Counted from the first letter of the stretch, positions 1-10,924 are shown. The stretch is DNA of 25,252 nucleotides from Blattamonas nauphoetae (GCA_033064195.1 JARBJD010000664.1:1-25252), one strand, 5' to 3'. Program-made: numbers and translations. Notes: a model not told the origin generated them from the letters alone.

Positions 1-1
1 C

Positions 2-271
2 GTTTGCATCCTTCCAGCGGAACAATCCGGCACGCCCAGAGATGTCCGTGGAAACCAGGAGTGTGAGCAGGGTCAGCTTGCCTCGGTCGAGATTGACATG
101 ACTGGGAAGGTCAGGACTGCCACCCTTTTCATCAACGACGAGCGCCAACCGGTGATTCTCAGGAACATTCCGAACGCTGTGTACTTCGCGGTATTCGCTT
201 TCATTTGTCTGTCATGCTCTTTCGTTTGCTCACACACCAGATCACACTTTCTGGCCAGTACGATTCGGTAG
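2..271 (+). CDS. C-terminal part of a SPRY-like host protein (partial)
   Basis: An open frame enters from the left edge and ends at TAG 269-271, giving about 89 residues. The stretch VEIDMTGKVRTATLFIND, followed by QPVILRNIPNAVYFAV, has the pattern of a SPRY/B30.2-type beta sandwich near its end (a strand, 'flND', then 'v..iP..v.Fav'). I know similar wording from large repetitive protein families of metamonads. The reading direction and frame are supported by this pattern, and the opposite-strand frame here gives nothing familiar. The last ~25 residues (ICLSCSFVCSHTRSH and on) fit less well, so the true end, or an intron, is uncertain. Its base composition is more GC-rich than the Polinton genes. 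SPRY domains usually bind partner proteins, but the partner here is unknown. The start lies outside the window. Confidence 0.5.
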   Translation, partial: VCILPAEQSGTPRDVRGNQECEQGQLASVEIDMTGKVRTATLFINDERQPVILRNIPNAVYFAVFAFICLSCSFVCSHTRSHFLASTIR

Positions 272-1440
272 AGGTTTGGTCGATCAAGGAACTCCCAGGC
301 CACACCTCCTCCTGAACAATACACGCATATCGTTGTTGATTGGTAACCTATTAAGCTACTTCTTGATTCTCAGTTTCACCATCTTTCTTTTCATCGTTCC
401 AGTTGTTCATTTTCGATTTTCAATCATCGTTTTGCCAAGATTCCCAGCATTTTTTGAAAAGGTTTTCCAAAATATTAGGAGCTTCAAAGACGTTTCATTC
501 AAAAATGGGTCTGGATCAAGGAACTCTAAAGGGGTACGAAGCATAACCTTTATTTCTCCTCATATCAAGATCACTGATTGTTCAAGGGTGGACTTTGTGG
601 GCCAAAACCTCTAAGTTGTGGCAAAAGTTGTGCTCGGCAGGAGTCGAACCCCTGTGTTACCAGCCAAAAGACATCTCCACTGGTCAGTTGGTTTCCGAAA
701 AATATGGGTCAGGATCTCGTTACACGATCGGCCAAACGGCCAAGAAGTCCCGATATCTCGAGAAGGTGAGGGCGATAAGAAAAGTTCAGCGTGGCCATCG
801 AACATCAGAATGCCACCCCATGATTATGAAAATCGAGATGAAAATCTGCTATTCGAAAGCGAAAAAGGCGATGGACTGTGAAAAATGGGACAGAATTTTG
901 ACTTCATTCAAAGTACGAAGACCAACATTCAAAATCAATCTCCTCTCGTTGATGAAAAATGAATTGACTTTTCTCCTGAATTGGTGCATAACATGATCGA
1001 CCAGTATTATCGAGATCTTTGATGAAGCCGTGAGAAGAGCGTTCTTTTCGTTTTTGTTTGTGACCGTCGAACTTTTGAATGATGTCAAAATTCTGACCCA
1101 AATCACAAAATTGATAGTGCTGTCACCAAACCGCCGGTTTTCAATAAACCGCCTAAAATCGAGATTTTTCTGGGAAATGTAGTTTTGGTGAGAAATAATC
1201 CGGAAAAATTTGGAGCTAAAGACCCATTATTGGGCTCTGTAGCCTCATACAGTACAATCCACACCTTTTTTCAACTTTTCGACGTCATATCTCCACAACC
1301 AGCCATCCGTTTTCACCAAACAAATTGCATATTGTTCGTATCGATCTCGACAAAAGATGCTCAAAAAGAAACCATTTTTTCTAAGAATTTTTCTCGAGAA
1401 AATATGGGTTTTGAATCTTTCAAGAGATATAGGGTGGTGG
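272..1440. other. Host-like flank without a recognisable gene
   Basis: No frame in this stretch gives a protein I recognise, and all are short and interrupted. It holds a tRNA-like T-arm on the minus strand near 626-700 and a pair of inverted segments near 888-921 and 1067-1103, both listed separately. The rest is unexplained sequence of mixed composition. Confidence 0.5.
888..1103. repeat. Imperfect inverted repeat, arms of about 33 bp
   Basis: The segment at 888-921 (gggacagaattttgactt and on) is the reverse complement, with a few mismatches, of 1067-1103 (tcgaacttttgaatgatg and on, ending in gaccca). A weaker match extends a little outward. The arms enclose ~145 bp. This could be a small foldback or MITE-like relic. 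No target duplication was found. Confidence 0.5.
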
Positions 1441-1931
1441 TTGAGTAGTTGATAAGAATAAGTGTAGGGAAATAGGTGGCATAGACAAGGGTGATTGGGC
1501 ATCGGTGAAAAGATAGGTGTGGGAAAATAAGTGAAGAGACAAGGGTGATTAGGCATAGGTGAAAAGATTGGGAGGGTGAAGGAGGCATTGATGAGTGGGG
1601 TACTGATGTGTGATATTGATGAGTGGGGCATTGATGAGTGGATATTGATGAGTGGCATTGATGTTGAAATACGTGACATGAGAGATATGTGGGTTGGTGA
1701 AGAGACATTGTTGAGGAGACATGATTGTGTGGACATTGTTGAGTGGCATTGTTGAGGTGGCACTGTTGTGGGGACATGATTGAGGAGGCATTGATGTGAG
1801 GGCATTGATGTGGCTGAACGTGAAATAAGTGAGATGAGTCGGTGAAGGATATTATTGTGTGGACATTGTTGTGTGGACATTGATTGAGTGGGCATTGATG
1901 GGGATGCAGGGGTGTGAGGAATTGATGGATG
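1441..1931. repeat. GT/GA-rich degenerate minisatellite
   Basis: The + strand is almost free of C and is built from short related blocks such as gagtggcattgatg, gaggaggcattgatg and gtgtggacattgtt (about 12-15 bp). A longer 45-bp duplication occurs at its left (agacaagggtgatt at 1492 and at 1537). Long minus-strand frames across it (His/Ser/Pro/Met rich) are translations of the repeat and not genes. Confidence 0.8.
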
Positions 1932-2124
1932 AATACAATGGCGATTGACTGGACCAGGTGGCCTAGGTGGATCGCGAAATCAAATTGGTTTTATTTTTGG
2001 GAGGTCCACGGGTCCACAAGTCCACATGTGCAGAAGCATACTTAGGATGAATAAAAATGATTGGGACATTGATGATGGTGGATTTGGTGGCTGGTTCATT
2101 GGTGTTGGATTTCATGGGTGTTTT
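1932..2124 (+). repeat. Transitional unit joining minisatellite to 218-bp satellite
   Basis: The first half matches the satellite core: a gattgactggaccaggtgg start, the gatcgcgaaatcaaattgg segment and three GTCCAC copies. The middle (gattgggacattgatgatggtgg) resembles the minisatellite to its left. The end (attggtgttgga..tcatgggtgttttccaatg) is satellite again. It is therefore a diverged or chimeric founder or edge unit. Confidence 0.7.
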
Positions 2125-5100
2125 CCAATGGCGATTGACTGGCCTAGGTGGCCTAGGTGGATCGCGAAATCAAATTGGTTTTATTTTTGGGAGGTCCACA
2201 GGTCCACGGGTCCACAAGTCCACATCGAGAAAAAATAATGGAAATATCTTTGTGGGTATTTCATTTTTGCTCATAGCTGTCATCTTACATAAAATGTGTG
2301 TATTGTGGAATTTTCATTGGTGTTGGAATTCATGAGTGTTTTCCAATGACGATTGACTGGACCAGGTGGCCTAGGTGGATCGCGAAATCAAATTGGTTTT
2401 ATTTTGGGAGGTCCACAGGTCCACGGGTCCACAAGTCCACATCGAGAAAAAATAATGGAAATATCTTTGTGGGTATTTCATTTTTGCTCATAGCTGTCAT
2501 CTTACATAAAATGTGTGTATTGTGGAATTTTCATTGGTGTTGGAATTCATGAGTGTTTTCCAATGACGATTGACTGGACCAGGTGGCCTAGGTGGATCGC
2601 GAAATCAAATTGGTTTTATTTTGGGAGGTCCACAGGTCCACGGGTCCACAAGTCCACATCGAGAAAAAAATAATGGAAATATCTTTGTGGGTATTTCATT
2701 TTTGCTCATAGCTGTCATCTTACATAAAATGTGTGTATTGTGGAATTTTCATTGGTGTTGGAATTCATGAGTGTTTTCCAATGACGATTGACTGGACCAG
2801 GTGGCCTAGGTGGATCGCGAAATCAAATTGGTTTTATTTTTGGGAGGTCCACAGGTCCACGGGTCCACAAGTCCACATCGAGAAAAAAATAATGGAAATA
2901 TCTTTGTGGGTATTTCATTTTTGCTCATAGCTGTCATCTTACATAAAATGTGTGTATTGTGGAATTTTCATTGGTGTTGGAATTCATGAGTGTTTTCCAA
3001 TGACGATTGACTGGACCAGGTGGCCTAGGTGGATCGCGAAATCAAATTGGTTTTATTTTTGGGAGGTCCACAGGTCCACGGGTCCACAAGTCCACATCGA
3101 GAAAAAATAATGGAAATATCTTTGTGGGTATTTCATTTTTGCTCATAGCTGTCATCTTACATAAAATGTGTGTATTGTGGAATTTTCATTGGTGTTGGAA
3201 TTCATGAGTGTTTTCCAATGACGATTGACTGGACCAGGTGGCCTAGGTGGATCGCGAAATCAAATTGGTTTTATTTTGGGAGGTCCACAGGTCCACGGGT
3301 CCACAAGTCCACATCGAGAAAAAATAATGGAAATATCTTTGTGGGTATTTCATTTTTGCTCATAGCTGTCATCTTACATAAAATGTGTGTATTGTGGAAT
3401 TTTCATTGGTGTTGGAATTCATGAGTGTTTTCCAATGACGATTGACTGGACCAGGTGGCCTAGGTGGATCGCGAAATCAAATTGGTTTTATTTTTGGGAG
3501 GTCCACAGGTCCACGGGTCCACAAGTCCACATCGAGAAAAAATAATGGAAATATCTTTGTGGGTATTTCATTTTGCTCATAGCTGTCATCTTACATAAAA
3601 TGTGTGTATTGTGGAATTTTCATTGGTGTTGGAATTCATGAGTGTTTTCCAATGACGATTGACTGGACCAGGTGGCCTAGGTGGATCGCGAAATCAAATT
3701 GGTTTTATTTTGGGAGGTCCACAGGTCCACGGGTCCACAAGTCCACATCGAGAAAAAAATAATGGAAATATCTTTGTGGGTATTTCATTTTTGCTCATAG
3801 CTGTCATCTTACATAAAATGTGTGTATTGTGGAATTTTCATTGGTGTTGGAATTCATGAGTGTTTTCCAATGACGATTGACTGGACCAGGTGGCCTAGGT
3901 GGATCGCGAAATCAAATTGGTTTTATTTTGGGAGGTCCACAGGTCCACGGGTCCACAAGTCCACATCGAGAAAAAATAATGGAAATATCTTTTGTGGGTA
4001 TTTCATTTTTGCTCATAGCTGTCATCTTACATAAAATGTGTGTATTGTGGAATTTTCATTGGTGTTGGAATTCATGAGTGTTTTCCAATGACGATTGACT
4101 GGACCAGGTGGCCTAGGTGGATCGCGAAATCAAATTGGTTTTATTTTGGGAGGTCCACAGGTCCACGGGTCCACAAGTCCACATCGAGAAAAAAATAATG
4201 GAAATATCTTTGTGGGTATTTCATTTTTGCTCATAGCTGTCATCTTACATAAAATGTGTGTATTGTGGAATTTTCATTGGTGTTGGAATTCATGAGTGTT
4301 TTCCAATGACGATTGACTGGACCAGGTGGCCTAGGTGGATCGCGAAATCAAATTGGTTTTATTTTTGGGAGGTCCACGGGTCCACAAGTCCACATCGAGA
4401 AAAAAATAATGGAAATATCTTTGTGGGTATTTCATTTTTGCTCATAGCTGTCATCTTACATAAAATGTGTGTTGTGTGGAATTTTCATTGGTGTTGGAAT
4501 TCATGAGTGTTTTCCAATGACGATTGACTGGACCAGGTGGCCTAGGTGGATCGCGAAATCAAATTGGTTTTATTTTTGGGAGGTCCACAGGTCCACGGGT
4601 CCACAAGTCCACATCGAGAAAAAAATAATGGAAATATCTTTTGTGGGTATTTCATTTTTGCTCATAGCTGTCATCTTACATAAAATGTGTGTATTGTGGA
4701 ATTTTCATTGGTGTTGGAATTCATGAGTGTTTTCCAATGACGATTGACTGGACCAGGTGGCCTAGGTGGATCGCGAAATCAAATTGGTTTTATTTTGGGA
4801 GGTCCACAGGTCCACGGGTCCACAAGTCCACATCGAGAAAAAATAATGGAAATATCTTTTGTGGGTATTTCATTTTTGCTCATAGCTGTCATCTTACATA
4901 AAATGTGTGTATTGTGGAATTTTCATTGGTGTTGGAATTCATGAGTGTTTTCCAATGACGATTGACTGGACCAGGTGGCCTAGGTGGATCGCGAAATCAA
5001 ATTGGTTTTATTTTTGGGAGGTCCACAGGTCCACGGGTCCACAAGTCCACATCGAGAAAAAATAATGGAAATATCTTTTGTGGGTATTTCATTTTTGCTC

Positions 5101-6860
5101 ATAGCTGTCATCTTACATAAAATGTGTGTATTGTGGAATTTTCATTGGTGTTGGAATTCATGAGTGTTTTCCAATGACGATTGACTGGACCAGGTGGCCT
5201 AGGTGGATCGCGAAATCAAATTGGTTTTATTTTGGGAGGTCCACAGGTCCACGGGTCCACAAGTCCACATCGAGAAAAAATAATGGAAATATCTTTTGTG
5301 GGTATTTCATTTTTGCTCATAGCTGTCATCTTACATAAAATGTGTGTATTGTGGAATTTTCATTGGTGTTGGAATTCATGAGTGTTTTCCAATGACGATT
5401 GACTGGACCAGGTGGCCTAGGTGGATCGCGAAATCAAATTGGTTTTATTTTTGGGAGGTCCACAGGTCCACGGGTCCACAAGTCCACATCGAGAAAAAAT
5501 AATGGAAATATCTTTGTGGGTATTTCATTTTTGCTCATAGCTGTCATCTTACATAAAATGTGTGTATTGTGGAATTTTCATTGGTGTTGGAATTCATGAG
5601 TGTTTTCCAATGACGATTGACTGGACCAGGTGGCCTAGGTGGATCGCGAAATCAAATTGGTTTTATTTTTGGGAGGTCCACAGGTCCACGGGTCCACAAG
5701 TCCACAGAAAAAAATAATGGAAATATCTTTGTGGGTATTTCATTTTTGCTCATAGCTGTCATCTTACATAAAATGTGTGTATTGTGGAATTTTCATTGGT
5801 GTTGGAATTCATGAGTGTTTTCCAATGACGATTGACTGGACCAGGTGGCCTAGGTGGATCGCGAAATCAAATTGGTTTTATTTTTGGGAGGTCCACAGGT
5901 CCACGGGTCCACAAGTCCACATCGAGAAAAAATAATGGAAATATCTTTGTGGGTATTTCATTTTTGCTCATAGCTGTCATCTTACATAAAATGTGTGTAT
6001 TGTGGAATTTTCATTGGTGTTGGAATTCATGAGTGTTTTCCAATGACGATTGACTGGACCAGGTGGCCTAGGTGGATCGCGAAATCAAATTGGTTTTATT
6101 TTGGGAGGTCCACAGGTCCACGGGTCCACAAGTCCACATCGAGAAAAAATAATGGAAATATCTTTTGTGGGTATTTCATTTTTGCTCATAGCTGTCATCT
6201 TACATAAAATGTGTGTATTGTGGAATTTTCATTGGTGTTGGAATTCATGAGTGTTTTCCAATGACGATTGACTGGACCAGGTGGCCTAGGTGGATCGCGA
6301 AATCAAATTGGTTTTATTTTTGGGAGGTCCACAGGTCCACGGGTCCACAAGTCCACATCGAGAAAAAAATAATGGAAATATCTTTGTGGGTATTTCATTT
6401 TTGCTCATAGCTGTCATCTTACATAAAATGTGTGTATTGTGGAATTTTCATTGGTGTTGGAATTCATGAGTGTTTTCCAATGACGATTGACTGGACCAGG
6501 TGGCCTAGGTGGATCGCGAAATCAAATTGGTTTTATTTTTGGGAGGTCCACAGGTCCACGGGTCCACAAGTCCACATCGAGAAAAAATAATGGAAATATC
6601 TTTTGTGGGTATTTCATTTTTGCTCATAGCTGTCATCTTACATAAAATGTGTGTATTGTGGAATTTTCATTGGTGTTGGAATTCATGAGTGTTTTCCAAT
6701 GACGATTGACTGGACCAGGTGGCCTAGGTGGATCGCGAAATCAAATTGGTTTTTATTTTTGGGAGGTCCACAGGTCCACGGGTCCACAAGTCCACATCGA
6801 GAAAAAAATAATGGAAATATCTTTTGTGGGTATTTCATTTTTTGCTCATAGCAGTTTTAT
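2125..6860 (+). repeat. Tandem satellite: about 22 units of 218 bp
   Basis: Units begin with ccaatgacgattgactgg. The gactgg core recurs near 2134, 2352, 2570, 2789, 3007, 3225, 3443, 3659, 3877, 4095, 4313, 4527, 4744, 4962, 5181, 5399, 5617, 5832, 6050, 6269, 6487 and 6706, a spacing of 214-219 bp. Units are nearly identical. Most differences are homopolymer lengths (T3/T5 before GGGAGG, A6/A7, TCTTT/TCTTTT), plus small losses such as one fewer GTCCAC in the unit near 4313. Each unit has a CCTAGG palindrome, a TCGCGA palindrome and a GTCCAC cluster. The 65-85 residue frames repeated through the array are by-products, because they shift with every homopolymer change. Confidence 0.97.
3064..3096 (+). 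repeat. GTCCAC iteron cluster (example from one unit)
   Basis: Within this satellite unit GTCCAC occurs four times at 8-bp steps: ggtccaca, ggtccacg, ggtccaca, agtccaca. The same cluster recurs in essentially every unit, and the inverted units hold it as GTGGAC. Regularly spaced, direction-preserving hexamers look like binding sites for a DNA-binding protein. No protein is known to me for this motif. Confidence 0.75.
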
Positions 6861-7090
6861 TACATTCAATATTTGTATTGTGGACTTTTTTATTTTAAAG
6901 CAACAATTTTCTCTATTTGACTTAGGTCAGTATATAAAAGAGAGGAGCAATATAGAAAATGTCATTTGTGGTTTGTTGTTTGCTCATTGCTGTCATATTA
7001 CATAAATTATATATTGTGGACTTTTATATTTTGATGCTACAATTATCTCTATATGACTTAGGTCAGTATATAAAATAAAGATAAAGACTG
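6842..7090 (+). repeat. AT-rich hinge with two ~138-bp diverged half units
   Basis: The block ttgctcatagcag..ttacatt..tattgtggacttt..ctctatttgacttaggtcagtatataaaa starts at 6842 and recurs, diverged, at 6980. Its first part (TTGCTCAT.GCTGTCAT..TTACATAAA..TATTGTGGA) is shared with the 218-bp unit. The second part, with ACTTAGGTCAGTATATAAAA, is not. The block sits between the direct array and the inverted units. Confidence 0.75.
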
Positions 7091-7126
7091 TATATAAACA
7101 TCAGTATATGACCATTTCTGAGCTTC

Positions 7127-7440
7127 TGTGGACTTGTGGACTTGTGGACCTGTGGACCTCCCAAAAATAAAAACTAATTTAATTTCGCGATCCACCTAGG
7201 CCACCTGGTCCAGTCAATCGTCATTGGAATATAGCAATGAAATCCAACACCAATGAAAAATCCACAGAATATGAAAACAATGTAATAAAACAGCAATGAG
7301 CGAGAAGGACTGCCTTTTTCCATCTTTTTTTTCTTGATGTGGACTTGTGGACCTGTGGACCTGTGGACCTCCCAAAAATAAAAACTAATTTAATTTCGCG
7401 ATCCACCTAGGCCACCTGGGCCACTTTTGGACAGTCAATA
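7127..7440 (-). repeat. Two inverted, diverged satellite units
   Basis: From gtggacttgtggacctgtggacctccc the minus strand repeats the satellite core in reverse: the GTGGAC cluster, then tttcgcgatccacctaggccacctgg, then cagtcaatcgtcattgg. The TCGCGA sites at 7185 and 7396 show a 211-bp unit. The ~100-bp core is well kept, while the rest of the unit (aacaccaatgaaaaatccacag and on) has drifted. Together with 2125-6860 this makes a large, lopsided inverted arrangement that ends about 30 bp from the end of the helicase gene. Confidence 0.85.
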
Positions 7441-7471
7441 GTTCTTCAAAAATATATCTACATTGTTGTGC

Positions 7472-9943
7472 TTATTCTAGACTGTCTTCTTCATCGCTTT
7501 CTGACTCAAGAGCAGACCTTCTAAGCAGTTCTGCATACTTTGGATCGATCACGTAGCACCATACTCTTGCTTTATTCACTGTGACTCTCTTTCTGATGCA
7601 ATGCTCATGTAAATCCATCTGGAACGTCTTTAGTTTTTTGTAATATTCAGGCATGAGTTCAGCTGCATATGAGCATGGCATTCCTTTCTCCAATTCGTCA
7701 ATGTGTTGCAGACAAAAGTCTCCAATTGCTGATCTAGACACCTCCTGGAGTAGACATCTTGCATCTGTGTTTGGCAATTGTCTTGGATTGAATTTAGAAA
7801 TGTCCCTTTGTCTGAAGTAGGTCAACAAATGTGAGTAGAATTCATGAGAGAATGAACGAATGAGATTGAGAAAGACTGCAGCATCATCTTTCTTTTTATT
7901 GGACACATTGCACACACAGTAACGTCTGTCGTCGACTTCAATCTTTACTGGATATGCGTTGTTTGTACAGAAGATTAGGTTGGCTACATTCTCGGCATCA
8001 CGACGAGCGATTCCTTTCTCGTTTGCTCTAAAACTTGTATCTGATATTATGGATTTGAGAGCATCAAAATTGGACATTCTTTCTTCCCCAGCATTCTTCA
8101 GTTCATTGCAGACAATCAGCATCTTTCCTTCAATCACTGTATTGAATGTACCACATAGTTCCTGAATATCTGTGACGTTTGGAGCAGAGTATCCACGCAT
8201 TAGTTCACAGAGCACATTGGTCCACACATTCTTGCCAATTCCTTGCATTCCCTTCAAGATTATGACAGACGCTGTCTTCTGACCTGGATTCTGAATGACA
8301 AAAGAAATCCAATTCAAGATGAAGTTGTACAATTCGTCATTGTTGTCGGAAATGATCTCTTTGGTGAAATCTAAGAATGGTTGAACAAGCTCATTGTTTA
8401 CTTCATCAACGAATGGGTATTTGTATCCTTAAATAGTGAGAACATTTCTGGATTGTCACTGATGAATCGAATGCCATTGACCATAAAACGATTACGATTG
8501 TCCTCGAATAGGCTTTGGCAATTGAATACTTTCACTTTCTTTGGATCCTCGTTTGGTATGGTCACTTTAATTGATTTCAACAATCTTAGGACATTGCTTT
8601 CTTTCTGAACATTGACGCAGTAGCATAGATCAAGCGAACTGTATTCCTTCACAATGCAAAGCAACGATACTTCAATACAGCGAAGAACTTTCAGCAGATC
8701 TCTCAGAACTTCCTTTTCTGATTTGTATTCTTTATTTGTGGCCTTTTTCCTGATTGTAGAGAAGTCAAATGGAGACAGAAGATTAATTTTTTTCTTTGTA
8801 TGGCTCATCATTGCTTTGCTCAAGGCATTGGTCCTCCTCGGATTCATCAATGCTGTCAAATACATCTGAGACATCGTAGTCTGTGAGAGGAATAACGAGT
8901 TCATTATTGTAGTATTTTTCATTGTGGATCCGAATGATTTTGACGAGTACTCCTGGATGCGAAACGTTCGAAGCATGCCTGATTCTTTGAGCATCCCAAT
9001 TCATTTTTGTATTCTCTGTTAATGTATTGTGAGCATAGACGTCTTGGTACGTTTGGTCCAGCATCTCGTCAGTGAATCCATCAATTTGTCGCAATGAATT
9101 GAGTCCAGCAAACAATGGCAACAGGGAAACTTCATCCTCGAGTGAACGAGAGCCAGAATCATTGTGGATTGTCAGTCCTGTCAATCCTTTTCTGATTACC
9201 TCTGCTTGCTTCAAAGAATACTGTTGAATTGAATCACTGTCGAATGTAGGAACTTTTGGACCCTCTGTCTTTGGAGGCTTGACTGATGGCTTCTTATCTG
9301 ATGGAATTGGCTTCAATGCAATGCACAGATTGGACAATACATCCGACAATGATGCCAGTTTAAAGAGCTGATTAAAATCATTCAATGTTGAATATGTATG
9401 GATTTTATTCTTGCCTTCGACCTTCCTTTGCACTCTTGATTTTGGTTGCACAATCCAGCGCAGATTGGAGTCTACACAAGCGAACAAATCCACATCGTAT
9501 TGCTCAGTTTTCTTTACCTTCACCATTGAATTCTTTTCCAGTTTGTATCCGTCAATATCGCAGTAGATGTGAAGGCCACCAGAACCAGTGACGACTAATC
9601 CGACATTTTTAGGTAGTACATCAATCACTGATTGTCTGATTTTGGTTTTGGTTTGTTCATTAGCATCCTTATTCAAGATGTCAATGTCCACGACTGCTAG
9701 ATTGGTCACATGTGCAATATTTATCGCTGTTCCTGTCTTTCTGGATCCAGCATTCTCGGTTGAAGCACCTTCGCTATATTTCTTGTAGTCATAAATAGGG
9801 ACTTCATGAGCTCTCAAACGATCATTCAAAGATTGTATTTCGACTGGAGTGCCGTTGAACAATGCTTCGAAATGATCGTCGATCAATCCAGGATTAATGG
9901 CACAAATGTCATTGACTTTTTTGTCTTCAACTTTTGTGTTCAT
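7472..9943 (-). pseudogene. Primase-superfamily 3 helicase of the Polinton (broken copy)
   Basis: The N-terminal part is an archaeo-eukaryotic primase domain. A metal-binding DID is seen around residues 86-88 (NLAVVDIDILNKD), and the SGGLHIY motif around 121-127 is the S.H signature of this superfamily. The C-terminal part is a D5-type superfamily 3 helicase with Walker A GMQGIGKN, a downstream CNELKNAGEE and a helicase sensor-like IFCTNNAYP segment. Together they would prime and unwind the element's DNA. The region is read in more than one frame with about two breaks, so this copy is a fossil. The start chosen is the ATG at 9941-9943, just downstream of an AT-rich gap. Similar primase-helicases occur in virophages and large DNA viruses, and they are not standard in animal Polintons. 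The gene stops 30 bp from the inverted satellite units. Confidence 0.85.
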
Positions 9944-10924
9944 TCTTTCTAAGGAGATAAAATATTAGATTTTAAAAAAAGTTAAGCGTTTGTTTTTTCT
10001 GACACCCACAATTCACTGATATTTCGATCAGAACGCACCAGAATGACGTGCACACTCTCCCCATGCATCTGTGGCATCGGTGGATTGTTCTGGCCATTTT
10101 TGATTTTTTCACTTTTTTTCACCACCATATGTGAAAATACAGAAATTTATTTTTACAAATTAACCTTATTTTTTGAGACCATCCAAAACTGTTCCAACAA
10201 GGTCAATATCGGCCTGGTGAGCTTATTTATGATGTGTTTCGTGTGATCTGAGAAGTATTTCGGGGGTTATGGGTGATCTCAAAATTAACGCTGATTTATT
10301 TTTTATCGATTTTTTTAATATGTATATGAAGAGGAGATCCAGACAAAGTTTGAAAAATACAATTTTGAGCTTCGACCATACAAACCTCTTCCAAGGTCAA
10401 TCCCGATCTGCTGAGTTCATTTCTGATGTTTTCAGAGTGATTTGAGCATTAGTTCGGGAGCTATGGGTGATCCAAAAAACAAACGTTAAACTTTTTTCAA
10501 TTTCTAATTTTTTAATTTGTATATGAAGAGGAGTTGTTGGCCAAGTTCAAGTACAGAGCCCTCGACGTAATGTTCCAAGATACTCAGGCAAAATGGTGCC
10601 CTGGTGACTGATGCGCAGAACGAATTGGAGGTTGGATTGGAGACGGATGATCGAAAGATTGTCCCCGGGGTTCATGTTGGCCTCACTTAGATGTGACCGT
10701 AAATCATGCCCACCCAAGACTTAACCCCTTCAAGGACTTCGCCAGCAGCAGTCATTTAGAAGGATCGCGATAGAACGATCCCCAAAGGAGTATCGGGGTG
10801 TCTATAGGAAGCTCGTACGAACGTGGGAAGGCTCTTCTCTGACTATTTTTGCCCGTTCAGTAGTCTGTATATACGAGAAAGTTGAGAACTCTAAATTTTC
10901 AAGCAAAAATAAATGTCACTATTT
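9944..10924. other. Long non-coding gap between primase and integrase
   Basis: This gap of nearly 1 kb stands out in an otherwise compact gene block. It contains a diverged tandem repeat of 197 bp (listed separately). A more GC-rich stretch at about 10600-10870 follows, in which I recognise nothing. No convincing reading frame is present on either strand. The first ~60 bp should hold the primase promoter: reading on the minus strand, an AT-rich stretch ends in ttttatctccttagaaaga before the ATG. Confidence 0.6.
10177..10570 (+). repeat. Diverged 197-bp tandem repeat, two copies plus a partial third
   Basis: The block gaccatccaaaactgttcca..aaggtcaat..gatgt.tt..gtgat.tgag...ttcggg.g.tatgggtgatc..tttttaat.tgtatatgaagaggag begins at 10177 and again at 10374. 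A decayed third start (gacgtaatgttccaaga) appears near 10556. The copies share roughly three bases in four by eye. Their origin is unknown, and they do not resemble the 218-bp satellite. Confidence 0.7.

Noticed and set aside
626-700. Minus-strand tRNA gene (T-arm with GGTTCGACTCC, possible AAC anticodon)
   Set aside because: The B-box and a D-arm-like stretch are present, but the acceptor stem has no 5' partner for CCGAGCAC and the anticodon stem pairs poorly. At most it is a relic.
1245-1895. Long minus-strand frame of 216 residues rich in Ser, His, Pro and Asn
   Set aside because: It is a translation of the GT/GA-rich minisatellite, and an overlapping frame on the same strand gives an equally repetitive product.
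2125-6860. Array resembling a CRISPR locus (regular repeats)
   Set aside because: The whole unit is repeated with no unique spacers, the unit is 218 bp, and the context is eukaryotic.
1945-7005. Dozens of repeated 65-99 residue frames (MTGPGGLGGSRNQIG and MYCGIFIGVGIHECF types) that could look like a tandem gene family
   Set aside because: They are two frames of the same 218-bp satellite. They change or break with each one-base homopolymer difference, have no start context, and show no sign of protein-level constraint.
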